Shown: positions 1-8,101 of the stretch, one piece after another
Position numbering within the stretch: the stretch's first letter is position 1
Layout: the number at the start of each line of letters is the position of its first letter
Origin: Legionella quinlivanii
Lineage (GTDB): Bacteria; Pseudomonadota; Gammaproteobacteria; Legionellales; Legionellaceae
Length of the DNA: 64,000 nucleotides
Assembly (NCBI RefSeq): GCF_003265995.1
Contig: NZ_MVJN01000003.1
Coordinates: 186,001-250,000, forward strand
Reading direction: 5' to 3'
The notes under the pieces: model-generated
What the model saw: only the letters and a program-made list of their open reading frames with translations
Databases searched by the model: none
What the model was told of the DNA's origin: nothing
Translations under genes and position numbers: made by a program

Positions 1-1959
1 TTTTTTATTCTTCATCATCGCACTCTATTAAACGCGATCGCCAGAAATTTCAACGGAATTGCGGTCTGGCGGGCCTATGGTTTGGATAAAACGCTAAGTT
101 ATACTCATTTACTGCAGGTCGATGCAATTGACTATAGCAAAGAGTTGGAGACTCTTGATAAGCGTCTAATTTTTGGCCAAGCTTATTCTCATCTACATGA
201 AATTGAGATGCGTGCACTTAGTGAGCGCCAATTATTTCTACCCCTTGGTCTTGCTAGTTGTGAAGTTACGACCCACTGGTCGGGTGTCAATAAAAAAATT
301 TATTTTGTATGCCCGGATATTGGATTCAATTTTTACTATGAAGGAATCTATAAAGACTTTCTGAAATATTACGGTGATTTGCCTCATGTGATTGCCGGCA
401 GCCAGCCTATTTACGTACCGGATCCTAATGTAAGCGGCTTCGTCAGCAAAGAAGAACATGAAAACAATATGCGTGAAATGCGGGTTATGTTTTATCACAG
501 TTCTGAGCCCAATCACATTCATTTCCATCCATTCGAGGCTATAAAAGCTGGGATGCCCCTGGTGTTTATGGCGGGGGGTATATTGGATCGGTTCGGTGGT
601 ACAAGTCTGCCTGGTCGATGCAAGACAATTTCCGAGGCGAGAAATAAAATTGAGCGGATATTAAACGATGATTGGAAATTAATTGATTCAATTCGAGATT
701 CCCAAACTGTCCTCTTGGAGCCAATGCATTTTGAGAATTGCCAGAAAGCCTGGGAAGATGGGTTCAAGCATATTGAAAATCTCTATGAGAGTTACCAGGG
801 TAAAAAGGGAGTTGCTGGTAAAGAAATGTACCGCATCGCAATTTTACTAGGTCCCAGGACAAGCAGCAGTTATCTTTATGGAAATGTTCTAGCTAAGGCA
901 ATTAAGGAAGCGGCTAGCCAGGCGAATCAGGCAGTTGAACTGGTTCTTGGATATGCCGATAATTTAAATGATTTTCATATTGATCCTACACTACTATCAA
1001 ATCAAACGTTGAAGATTCGCCCATTCCAATGGAGAGAACTATCCCCCGGAGAGGCACGCAGGGCAGTGAAATATTCTGGCAGTTACCGCGAGGTCAAAGA
1101 TATTAATTACTATGTACCTGATGATGGAATTAACTACTTTTTTGATTGCGATCTCTGGATAACATTCTCTGGATCTGGAAAATATCCGATTTTGCCGGTG
1201 AAACCCTATGTGCTAATGATTACTGATTTTACAAGCCATAACAGAATAGAGCTGTTTGATCATCATTTGCTGCACCTTGCTACTTATGCTCGTGAGGTGT
1301 TTGTAAGCTCCAAACATGTACAGGATAATCTGTTGAAAGTGGTTGGATTGTCCAGAAAAAAGATAAATGACTTCTGGTTGATAGATATAGAAAACCATTC
1401 AGACAGTATTCAATTCCAGGGTCAGAGTACGCCTCACTTTGTATGGTTTGCGAGCACGCAGGTTGAAAGCAACATACTGGGATTGAAAGCGCTCAAGGCC
1501 TATTACGAAGTCTTTAATGGTACAATGCAATGCCAGATAATTGGCTTGCATCAAAGCGATCTCAAACAGCTTGGAGAAGAGATGTCTTCCTGGTTTAAAG
1601 ATGAGCCGGTTTACTTCTCTGGAGAGATCAGTGCAGATTTTAGTCATTCTATTCGTGATGCTGAATTTCTGTGGTTTCCAACTATACAGGGGGGCAGTGT
1701 TTCATTACCCCTGGTAAAAGCCGCTCAATTTCGCGTGCCGAGTATCGCTGCTAGACATCCAATCATGGATGAGCTGTATAAGCAGTTCAACCTGAATATT
1801 CAATGGATGGATGAATTGAATCCTTTATCTATGGCAGAGACGCTCCAAAGAATGGAATTAAATGGAAAAACGAAGGATTCCGCTAATGTTAAAGTGATTG
1901 ATGAACTGATTAAAACATTACAACGTGCTTATTGGGAAAAAATCGAACAATGTCTATAA
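1..1959 (+). CDS. Glycosyltransferase, 5'-partial, two GT-B-like units
   Basis: The frame is open to the left edge with no stop, so the true start lies outside; the first internal start-like codon (TTG at 82) is probably not the start. An HPFEA motif at about nt 526-540, followed by a conserved Gly-Met-Pro-Leu-Val stretch, resembles the nucleotide-sugar-binding C-terminal half of GT-B enzymes. A second half (about nt 830-1950) again looks like a retaining GT4-type domain, with a GGSVSLPLVKA segment near nt 1690-1720 in place of the usual acidic motif. It probably adds sugars to a lipid-linked glycan in the cytoplasm. Its end overlaps the next gene by 10 nt, so the two are likely co-translated. 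Donor and acceptor cannot be read from the sequence. Confidence 0.7.
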   Translation, partial: FFILHHRTLLNAIARNFNGIAVWRAYGLDKTLSYTHLLQVDAIDYSKELETLDKRLIFGQAYSHLHEIEMRALSERQLFLPLGLASCEVTTHWSGVNKKIYFVCPDIGFNFYYEGIYKDFLKYYGDLPHVIAGSQPIYVPDPNVSGFVSKEEHENNMREMRVMFYHSSEPNHIHFHPFEAIKAGMPLVFMAGGILDRFGGTSLPGRCKTISEARNKIERILNDDWKLIDSIRDSQTVLLEPMHFENCQKAWEDGFKHIENLYESYQGKKGVAGKEMYRIAILLGPRTSSSYLYGNVLAKAIKEAASQANQAVELVLGYADNLNDFHIDPTLLSNQTLKIRPFQWRELSPGEARRAVKYSGSYREVKDINYYVPDDGINYFFDCDLWITFSGSGKYPILPVKPYVLMITDFTSHNRIELFDHHLLHLATYAREVFVSSKHVQDNLLKVVGLSRKKINDFWLIDIENHSDSIQFQGQSTPHFVWFASTQVESNILGLKALKAYYEVFNGTMQCQIIGLHQSDLKQLGEEMSSWFKDEPVYFSGEISADFSHSIRDAEFLWFPTIQGGSVSLPLVKAAQFRVPSIAARHPIMDELYKQFNLNIQWMDELNPLSMAETLQRMELNGKTKDSANVKVIDELIKTLQRAYWEKIEQCL

Positions 1960-3506
1960 AAAAATGTGGAGTTTATCTGGTTTATCCTTCAAGCTCTGGA
2001 ATCTATGATGAGCAAAGTGAGGAGTTGGTCAATCTATTTAGAACAATGGAGAAGGAATCCAGAGAGATGGTTGTGGCTTGTCCCTCCTGGAGTCAGAAGG
2101 GATTGCAGCAGTTTTTCACCAGGAATAACCTGTCGGCTTCCAATCTCGAATTGCTTTCTCCGCCAGCCAAGCCTCTTATTTTTAAGCTTATTCAATGGAG
2201 TGCAACTATCCGGAAAAAGTTGAATCCACACCGAGCGTCATTAATTGCAAAGACACTATCTAATAAGTTTTTTAGAATAATGAATTTCTTTGCCGTAAGG
2301 CTTGTTACTACAAGGAGCTATGTTGTTTTTACTGGTTTATGTTTATTATTTTGCCTGATGGCTCCGCTGGGTTTAGCGCTTGGCATGGTTTATTTTTGTT
2401 ATTTAATTGGCCAAAGAATATTACAACGAGGCGATCGACAAGTTAAAGGCTTTTTCCTGAAAAACAGGAAGAGTCCAAACAGTAGGAATAAAAATTATAT
2501 TTATGAAGCCGTTATACATAACGAGTTTGAAAAGATTCTGGAGCTGGTGAATCATCGTGATGACATTGAAACATGGATCTATCCTCTTCATTCTTATATT
2601 CAGGTGAGCCGGCTCAAGGGTAATTTTACTATGTTAGCCGATAGTATCTTCAACTCCCCTCTCATCCAGGCAGATCAACGATATGTTTCAAAATTAGTTG
2701 ATATGCAGTGCAATATTAAAAACGCCAGGCGTTTGATCACCAGTTCCGAACGGAATAGAAGACGTTTGATGAAACAATACGGTAAACAGGAAGAGAAAAT
2801 ATCCATTCTACAGCCCTATCCTTTGAATTTGCATCAATCAATTGAAGTTACCGGCTTCGTCGATAACCGGGCGGCAATATTACTCCTATCTCGTAATCTG
2901 CTCAAAATGATCTATTACCGCAATTACTCAACGGAGTTTCCATTTCATCACCAGGGAGATGAAATGAGCTTTCTCTTTTACAATTGCAGATTGAAATCAA
3001 ATAGTAATCTCATGAGCTTGCTAAAAGCTTACCAGTATTTACTGGAAAAAAAGCGTCTGAATGCAAAATTGTTAATCTATATCCACAGAGTTGAAACGAA
3101 GACAATGGAGTATATTCAAAAACATCAGCTCTATCAGCACGTATTATGGATAAGCGATCTCTCAACTCAGGAGCTGGCGGCTTGTTATAATTTGGCAGAT
3201 TTGGTAATCGATCCTGCTTTTGATGCTTACAATATTCAGTATTTATTCATTGAATCACTCTCGTTTGATACGCCAATGATTGTTTCAAATCATTACCGGA
3301 ATGATTTTCTGATAAGCGATATCGATAGTGTGTCTTGCTTTGATCCTTATGACTGGGAAGCTATGGCAGATAAAATTCTGTGGGCAATGGAAAACAGAGA
3401 AGAGGTTCTTGCGATTCAGCGGGAAATATATCAGGCTCTTTTGCAACAGCCCAGTGCAGTTAGGAAGCTCAGGAATATCAAAAAGGAGGCATTGGCGGTG
3501 AGCTAG
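1950..3506 (+). CDS. Glycosyltransferase with internal membrane segments
   Basis: ATG at 1950 is preferred over an in-frame TTG at 1932; either way it overlaps the preceding glycosyltransferase. About 518 residues. The N-terminal part is an incomplete Rossmann-like region. A strongly hydrophobic stretch at about residues 125-155 suggests one or two membrane helices. The C-terminal third carries a GT-B nucleotide-sugar signature: a run ending in ADLVIDPAFDAYN, then FIESLSFDTPMIVSN, which matches the acidic motif plus 'P-[ML]-I-V-S' strand of GT1/GT4 enzymes. It is likely a membrane-associated transferase of the polysaccharide locus. The insertion of membrane helices into the middle of the protein is unusual. 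The sugar specificity is unknown. Confidence 0.6.
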   Translation: MSIKKCGVYLVYPSSSGIYDEQSEELVNLFRTMEKESREMVVACPSWSQKGLQQFFTRNNLSASNLELLSPPAKPLIFKLIQWSATIRKKLNPHRASLIAKTLSNKFFRIMNFFAVRLVTTRSYVVFTGLCLLFCLMAPLGLALGMVYFCYLIGQRILQRGDRQVKGFFLKNRKSPNSRNKNYIYEAVIHNEFEKILELVNHRDDIETWIYPLHSYIQVSRLKGNFTMLADSIFNSPLIQADQRYVSKLVDMQCNIKNARRLITSSERNRRRLMKQYGKQEEKISILQPYPLNLHQSIEVTGFVDNRAAILLLSRNLLKMIYYRNYSTEFPFHHQGDEMSFLFYNCRLKSNSNLMSLLKAYQYLLEKKRLNAKLLIYIHRVETKTMEYIQKHQLYQHVLWISDLSTQELAACYNLADLVIDPAFDAYNIQYLFIESLSFDTPMIVSNHYRNDFLISDIDSVSCFDPYDWEAMADKILWAMENREEVLAIQREIYQALLQQPSAVRKLRNIKKEALAVS

Positions 3507-3649
3507 CAGAAAAAGGAAACTTGAACTCAGCTTAACACATGCCTGTTGTAATTCTATAGGTTTAGGTACAACGTTCATTTAATACGCAGCTATTCCTGTC
3601 GCCCTGGGATAGGTTTATCGATGAAGTTATTCTTATAAAAGAAACGGTT

Positions 3650-3673
3650 GTTGCTGCATTAATCTACAGCAAC
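3650..3673. terminator. Hairpin downstream of the first GT41-like gene
   Basis: An inverted repeat with 7-bp arms (GTTGCTG / CAGCAAC) and a 10-nt loop lies between two convergent genes, about 60 nt past the stop of the minus-strand gene. There is no clear T-tract. A closely similar hairpin with the same loop core (TTAATCT) lies downstream of the paralogous gene at 8002-8029. It is probably a transcription terminator or a 3' end stabiliser. Confidence 0.4.
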
Positions 3674-3733
3674 AGTAATTCTTGAATGGCGTTCATGTGT
3701 ATAATTTGAACTATCGTTTTTCCATTGTCAAGT

Positions 3734-5932
3734 TCAATGGACGGCCTCGCCAGTCGACTCAGTGAGAGGCGGTGTGGTTTTCGATTCCTGCCATTCCCCG
3801 TGTATCCAGTTAGCAGGGGAAAAATCTCTAAGCTTACGTTCCCAAGCATGAATAATAAATTTCTGAAATTCCTCAAAGGCTACAGTACTCTCAACATACA
3901 AAGAAGCTTTTTCTTTTATTTCCCGTGCTTTTTGTTCTCGCCACTCCACGTCGTTAGCAACTCGCAATGCCAATTGAATATATTCGTTTTGATCTTGAGC
4001 AGTGAGCCCGGATACACCAATATAATCGTAAATTGCAGCGGTCCATCTACCGAAGGGTATATTAAACGGAAGTGTTATTACTGGTACCCCTAATAATATT
4101 GCGTCAAAACTGGAAGACATACCGCATTGAGGAAATGAGTCCAAACAACAGTCTACAGACATTAATAAGGCATGAGCATCTTTCTTGGTTAAAGTGGGCA
4201 GAAATATGCAGCGATTAAAATCCTGCATTAACTTTTTCTGAAGCCTCATTCTGAGCGTTTTACATAAGAGTAGGTCCTTTCGAAGTATTACTATTTTTGC
4301 ATCGGGATCTGCTTTTAGCAATTTAGCAAACATGTCATCCATGAGCGGATTAATTTTTGGAGGCGTATTAGGACATAAGTAAATGTGATCCTCTGGCGTG
4401 CAATTCAATAGTTTTTTGCGAATCTCATTACGCGCCTTGGTCGAGAAATTTCGGTTTGTATTAACCCTTGGCTTTTCGATCCAGTAAGGTGGATGCTCGA
4501 GATAAGACACCGCCGTTTTGTAAAAGTCTCGCGAAGGAACTGGTTCTGCTGGTCGCCAGGAGATGTAATAATCGGCATTAGTCACACCGTTAGTCCAGTT
4601 AGGCTCCAGTAAAACCATCTGTAATGGAGCAAGTCGCGCCAGCATTGGAAAAAAGATCGCAACAATCGAGGGTCCCGAAATTATAATGTCGAGATTTTGT
4701 GAAGAGATCGTTTTAATGGCGGATAGAGCATCAACCGGCGAATATTCGACCACTTCATCGGCACTTCCTATCCAGTCCTGAGCTGTCTTTGAGCTGCCTG
4801 CTTCGCCTGGGCGTAAGAAGACTGTGTGAAAAATTGTACTATCGAGTTTGCGAAGCAAGCCTGACATCATGGGCATAGAATCGTGAACTGCAAACCCAAT
4901 CCTTATCTTTTGATTTCTTTGGAGCTGTACCTGGCGTTTTTCAGTAACATGTGCAGATATGTAATTAAGCCCGGGCCATGTGGCAAACGCAAACTGCTCG
5001 AATGCAGCAATTGCACGATGATAAGTTGCGGGATGCGCAATTGCAGGGAGTGAAAATAGATACTGCCAGGGCGCCCAATCTATTAAGATATCATTAATAG
5101 GTTCAGTTAGAGTTATTGGGTCTGCTGCCAATTGTTTGCATGCTTCAATAAAGCTATTGATGGCTTTGTGATCGGGGACGGATGGAAGCGTAAGGGAAGC
5201 AATAATCTTAAGGATATATACTGATTTTTGTGAATTCTCATTCAAATTTTGAAACGACTGTTTGAGTCTGTCATAAACCATTAAATAGAACTCATTTTCG
5301 ATGTCCAGGTATCTGCCTAAAAATAAGATGTTCTTGGCATTCTGAAGAGAAATTGGTTTTTGACTAAGCGCTACTAAAAAAAATTCTTTTAATAGTGCAA
5401 AGTCAACAGCATCGCAGTGGCGTTTAATTTCACTGAAGTTAACTATAAAACCGATCATTTCACCGCTGCTTATAGCTTTTTTATAAAAATCACTTAGCGT
5501 AATTTCGGAGCCTTGGTCTGCTCCTGGTTGTTTTGTTATAAACTCAGCATAACGGGCATAGTCATTTCGCGAAGAACAAACGTGAAGATAATATAGTCTT
5601 ATCGATTCGTCCTTGGGGAATGTCATTATCCCCTTTTCCATAATTTCGTATGCGGTTGTAACTTTATTAAGCCTAAATATTCCTAATGCAGAAAAGGCAT
5701 AATTTGTAGGATTAACGCGCCTTAATTTAGATAATCGTTGATAGATTTTATTAGCATCAACCGTACCGCTTTCGGCGAGTTGCCATAGCTTAATAAGATC
5801 ATCAGAGCTAATATGGTTTGGACGAAATATTCTCGTAATTGAATTGAGTAAGTTATTTTTCAGGTAAAACCCATGAAGCGCTTTTTTGCCCTTTAAAGGG
5901 AACAGTTTTTTTATTAAATTATAGAGACTCAT
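3734..5932 (-). CDS. GT41/OGT-like (SPINDLY/HMW1C-type) glycosyltransferase, copy 1
   Basis: 732 residues, start ATG with AGGA just upstream. The N-terminal half (about 40-330) is helical with TPR-like repeats. The C-terminal half (about 340-715) is a GT-B catalytic region of the O-GlcNAc-transferase/HMW1C superfamily. The features seen are an RIGFAVHD strand at 344, an EPNWTNG segment near 443-449, NTPPKINPLMDDMF near 522 (comparable to 'SPKIHPEMDE' in OGT), and CLDSFPQCGMSSSFDAILLGVPV at about 596-617. Family members move GlcNAc or glucose to Ser/Thr or Asn of proteins in the cytoplasm; some bacterial relatives lie in polysaccharide loci. It is 3' to 3' with the preceding glycosyltransferase. 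A close paralogue lies at 8102-10252. Whether the acceptor is a protein or a glycan cannot be told. Confidence 0.75.
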   Translation of the reverse strand: MSLYNLIKKLFPLKGKKALHGFYLKNNLLNSITRIFRPNHISSDDLIKLWQLAESGTVDANKIYQRLSKLRRVNPTNYAFSALGIFRLNKVTTAYEIMEKGIMTFPKDESIRLYYLHVCSSRNDYARYAEFITKQPGADQGSEITLSDFYKKAISSGEMIGFIVNFSEIKRHCDAVDFALLKEFFLVALSQKPISLQNAKNILFLGRYLDIENEFYLMVYDRLKQSFQNLNENSQKSVYILKIIASLTLPSVPDHKAINSFIEACKQLAADPITLTEPINDILIDWAPWQYLFSLPAIAHPATYHRAIAAFEQFAFATWPGLNYISAHVTEKRQVQLQRNQKIRIGFAVHDSMPMMSGLLRKLDSTIFHTVFLRPGEAGSSKTAQDWIGSADEVVEYSPVDALSAIKTISSQNLDIIISGPSIVAIFFPMLARLAPLQMVLLEPNWTNGVTNADYYISWRPAEPVPSRDFYKTAVSYLEHPPYWIEKPRVNTNRNFSTKARNEIRKKLLNCTPEDHIYLCPNTPPKINPLMDDMFAKLLKADPDAKIVILRKDLLLCKTLRMRLQKKLMQDFNRCIFLPTLTKKDAHALLMSVDCCLDSFPQCGMSSSFDAILLGVPVITLPFNIPFGRWTAAIYDYIGVSGLTAQDQNEYIQLALRVANDVEWREQKAREIKEKASLYVESTVAFEEFQKFIIHAWERKLRDFSPANWIHGEWQESKTTPPLTESTGEAVH

Positions 5933-6150
5933 TCCTATGACATTCCCGGCTGATTTTTAGCCCTAGGATACCTTAATTCCCTTTAAACTTATACCTTGTT
6001 ATCTCTTCCCAGCCTTCAGTTCTCCGATGAAAAACTGTTTTAGTTTTTCAAAAGTTAGATGAATTTGTCCTGTTTCAGCAAGGTTTCATTCAGCAGGGTT
6101 TCATTTGCATTTCATGCTATTACGGTTTATCATTTTTTATTTTTTAACTC

Positions 6151-7815
6151 ATGACCAAAAGAATAAACAGTCATCTTATTGGGTTAGCTTACAAATCCAC
6201 ATCCACACTTTTTATTTTAACTTGTATCCTCGTACTAATGAGTGGAATATTTCTTCCTGTTTATTCAGATGAAGTAGTTACTAAATGGCTTATTGCACGT
6301 TTTTTTATAGATTTACACCAAAGAACGACCCTTTTCCCTCAATGCTCAAGTACAGTAGGGACGTATATACCATTGGTATATTATCCCGCTGTATTTTTAT
6401 ACTCCTTGTTATATAAGCCTTTAGCTCCGTTGGCCCTTAGAATTAGTGGGATTGTATGTTCACTTTTATGGTTTTCAGGTTTTGCATATTGGTGCTTACG
6501 TATAACGCAATCAAAAAAAACCGGCTTATTTCTATTTGTCACCCTTATTGCTTGCACAGTTTCACTGGGCGTTATTCCATTTTTAATGATTTTTGCTCGC
6601 CCTGAACAGTTAATGATAACTATTATAATGTTATTGTTTCTATATTGCCTATTTTGGCAGCCCATTGTAACTCAAAAAGTTCAATGGTTTGCTTTGGCTA
6701 TTTTTTTACTTTTATCTTCCTGCTTTTTCTTTGTTCATGCAAAAAGCTTATTCTTTTTACCATTTTTCATAATAGTTGCATATTTAATAACCAAAAAAAG
6801 CTCCATAATAGTTACATTTTCGGTCATTTTTTTTCTATTAATCTTAAGTTATCAAAATATAGCAGATTCAAATCTTTATACTCAATGCCAAAATGAAGCC
6901 CCAATAATTTTGGCTCTATTTAAAGCGAACACTCTTCTTCCGTCCGATTTGATAACTTCACCGATAACTTTCTTTAAAAAAGGATTTTTAAATTTAGCAT
7001 CAACTCCCGCCCAATTAATAAATCACGCCATTTTCCAACCGAGTTACCAATCTTCATGGTTGCCTACTACTTCAAATTCAAATTATTTCATTCAATTTCT
7101 AAATAATCTAATATCCTCAATGCTCTATTTAGTCATTATTGGTAGTCATATTGGTGTAGTTATTGTATTTTTATTTAATCTTTTTAAAAGGAGTTTGTCT
7201 AAACCTATTCTCCTTGGAGGCATGCTTGCACTAGGATCTTTGGCGAATGCATTTTTTTATAATATGTGGAATTTCTATGGATTAAGCCAAGCCATTCCAA
7301 TATCAATGATGTTAATTCTTACGCTATTGCCAACACCTTATACCAAATATCCATCCTTTCAATTGAAAACTATTTCTATAATATTGATGATTGTTAGTCT
7401 TATGTCTATGTGCACGCTTCTATATAGAACCCTGCCCCTAATGGTATTAAACTCTAGCTCAACTGATTCAGATATAAAAGATCAATATTTATCTATCCCT
7501 ACATTTAGTCAGGAAGAACAAGTAATTAAAATTCAAAAGTTAGCAAAAAAATGTGGTATTCCCTTCACTAACACAGAACATTTAGTGGTGGATCACCAAA
7601 CTTATTTTGCATTTCCAGAAAACAAATTTCCAATACATGTGCTTTATATATCAGAAGTTGGATATGGCGGTGATCTGGTAAACGGAAAGTTGGAAATTTT
7701 ATTAAGAAAATTGCATAGTCCAGGTGTAATCGCTCGTTGTTCGTATCTCTCTCCCCAATTAGTCAAGCAGGAAAAGATTGTCAGCGAAGGATATTGTTGT
7801 ATTAAATTTAAATGA
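6151..7815 (+). CDS. Polytopic membrane protein, possible GT-C glycosyltransferase
   Basis: 554 residues, with a first helix at about 15-37 followed by an acidic pair (SDEVVTKW, about 39-46) in the first external loop. About ten further hydrophobic segments follow, then a soluble C-terminal tail (about 430-554). This layout, with acidic residues in loop 1, recalls ArnT/PMT-like GT-C transferases that use polyprenyl-phosphate sugars in the periplasm. A Wzy-type polymerase is the alternative. The gene is clearly more AT-rich than its neighbours and sits alone between two divergent or convergent GT41-like paralogues, which suggests separate acquisition. No family is recognised with certainty. 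Confidence 0.5.
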   Translation: MTKRINSHLIGLAYKSTSTLFILTCILVLMSGIFLPVYSDEVVTKWLIARFFIDLHQRTTLFPQCSSTVGTYIPLVYYPAVFLYSLLYKPLAPLALRISGIVCSLLWFSGFAYWCLRITQSKKTGLFLFVTLIACTVSLGVIPFLMIFARPEQLMITIIMLLFLYCLFWQPIVTQKVQWFALAIFLLLSSCFFFVHAKSLFFLPFFIIVAYLITKKSSIIVTFSVIFFLLILSYQNIADSNLYTQCQNEAPIILALFKANTLLPSDLITSPITFFKKGFLNLASTPAQLINHAIFQPSYQSSWLPTTSNSNYFIQFLNNLISSMLYLVIIGSHIGVVIVFLFNLFKRSLSKPILLGGMLALGSLANAFFYNMWNFYGLSQAIPISMMLILTLLPTPYTKYPSFQLKTISIILMIVSLMSMCTLLYRTLPLMVLNSSSTDSDIKDQYLSIPTFSQEEQVIKIQKLAKKCGIPFTNTEHLVVDHQTYFAFPENKFPIHVLYISEVGYGGDLVNGKLEILLRKLHSPGVIARCSYLSPQLVKQEKIVSEGYCCIKFK

Positions 7816-8001
7816 GTATCTATGCATATAAATATAAATGCTCTCAGATAATTATACTTCTTATTATATTACTAATGAAGTTCATCAAGATTGGTGATCA
7901 TTGCTTCAGTTAAAGTTCTAATTATCGCGATACCTTATCAGTTAATGGCACAGTTCCATCCAGATAGATAAATTAGCAGTGCCTGTCATCAGAGGAGGAC
8001 G

Positions 8002-8029
8002 ATATTGCTGCGTTAATCTGCAGCAATAT
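8002..8029. terminator. Hairpin downstream of the second GT41-like gene
   Basis: A perfect 9-bp inverted repeat (ATATTGCTG / CAGCAATAT) with a 10-nt loop, about 72 nt past the stop of the minus-strand GT41-like gene. Core and loop closely match the hairpin at 3650-3673 in the same relative place, so it was probably copied together with the gene. Confidence 0.4.
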
Positions 8030-8101
8030 TCGCAGGCTGATAATTGAGCCAAATTCTCTGTTTTAGTAGCAAATGCTTCTTCTCAGAATGCCAATAATAA
8101 A

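Noticed and set aside
3725-4093. Plus-strand open frame of 122 codons
   Set aside because: It is antisense to the conserved catalytic region of the GT41-like gene and lacks protein-like character.
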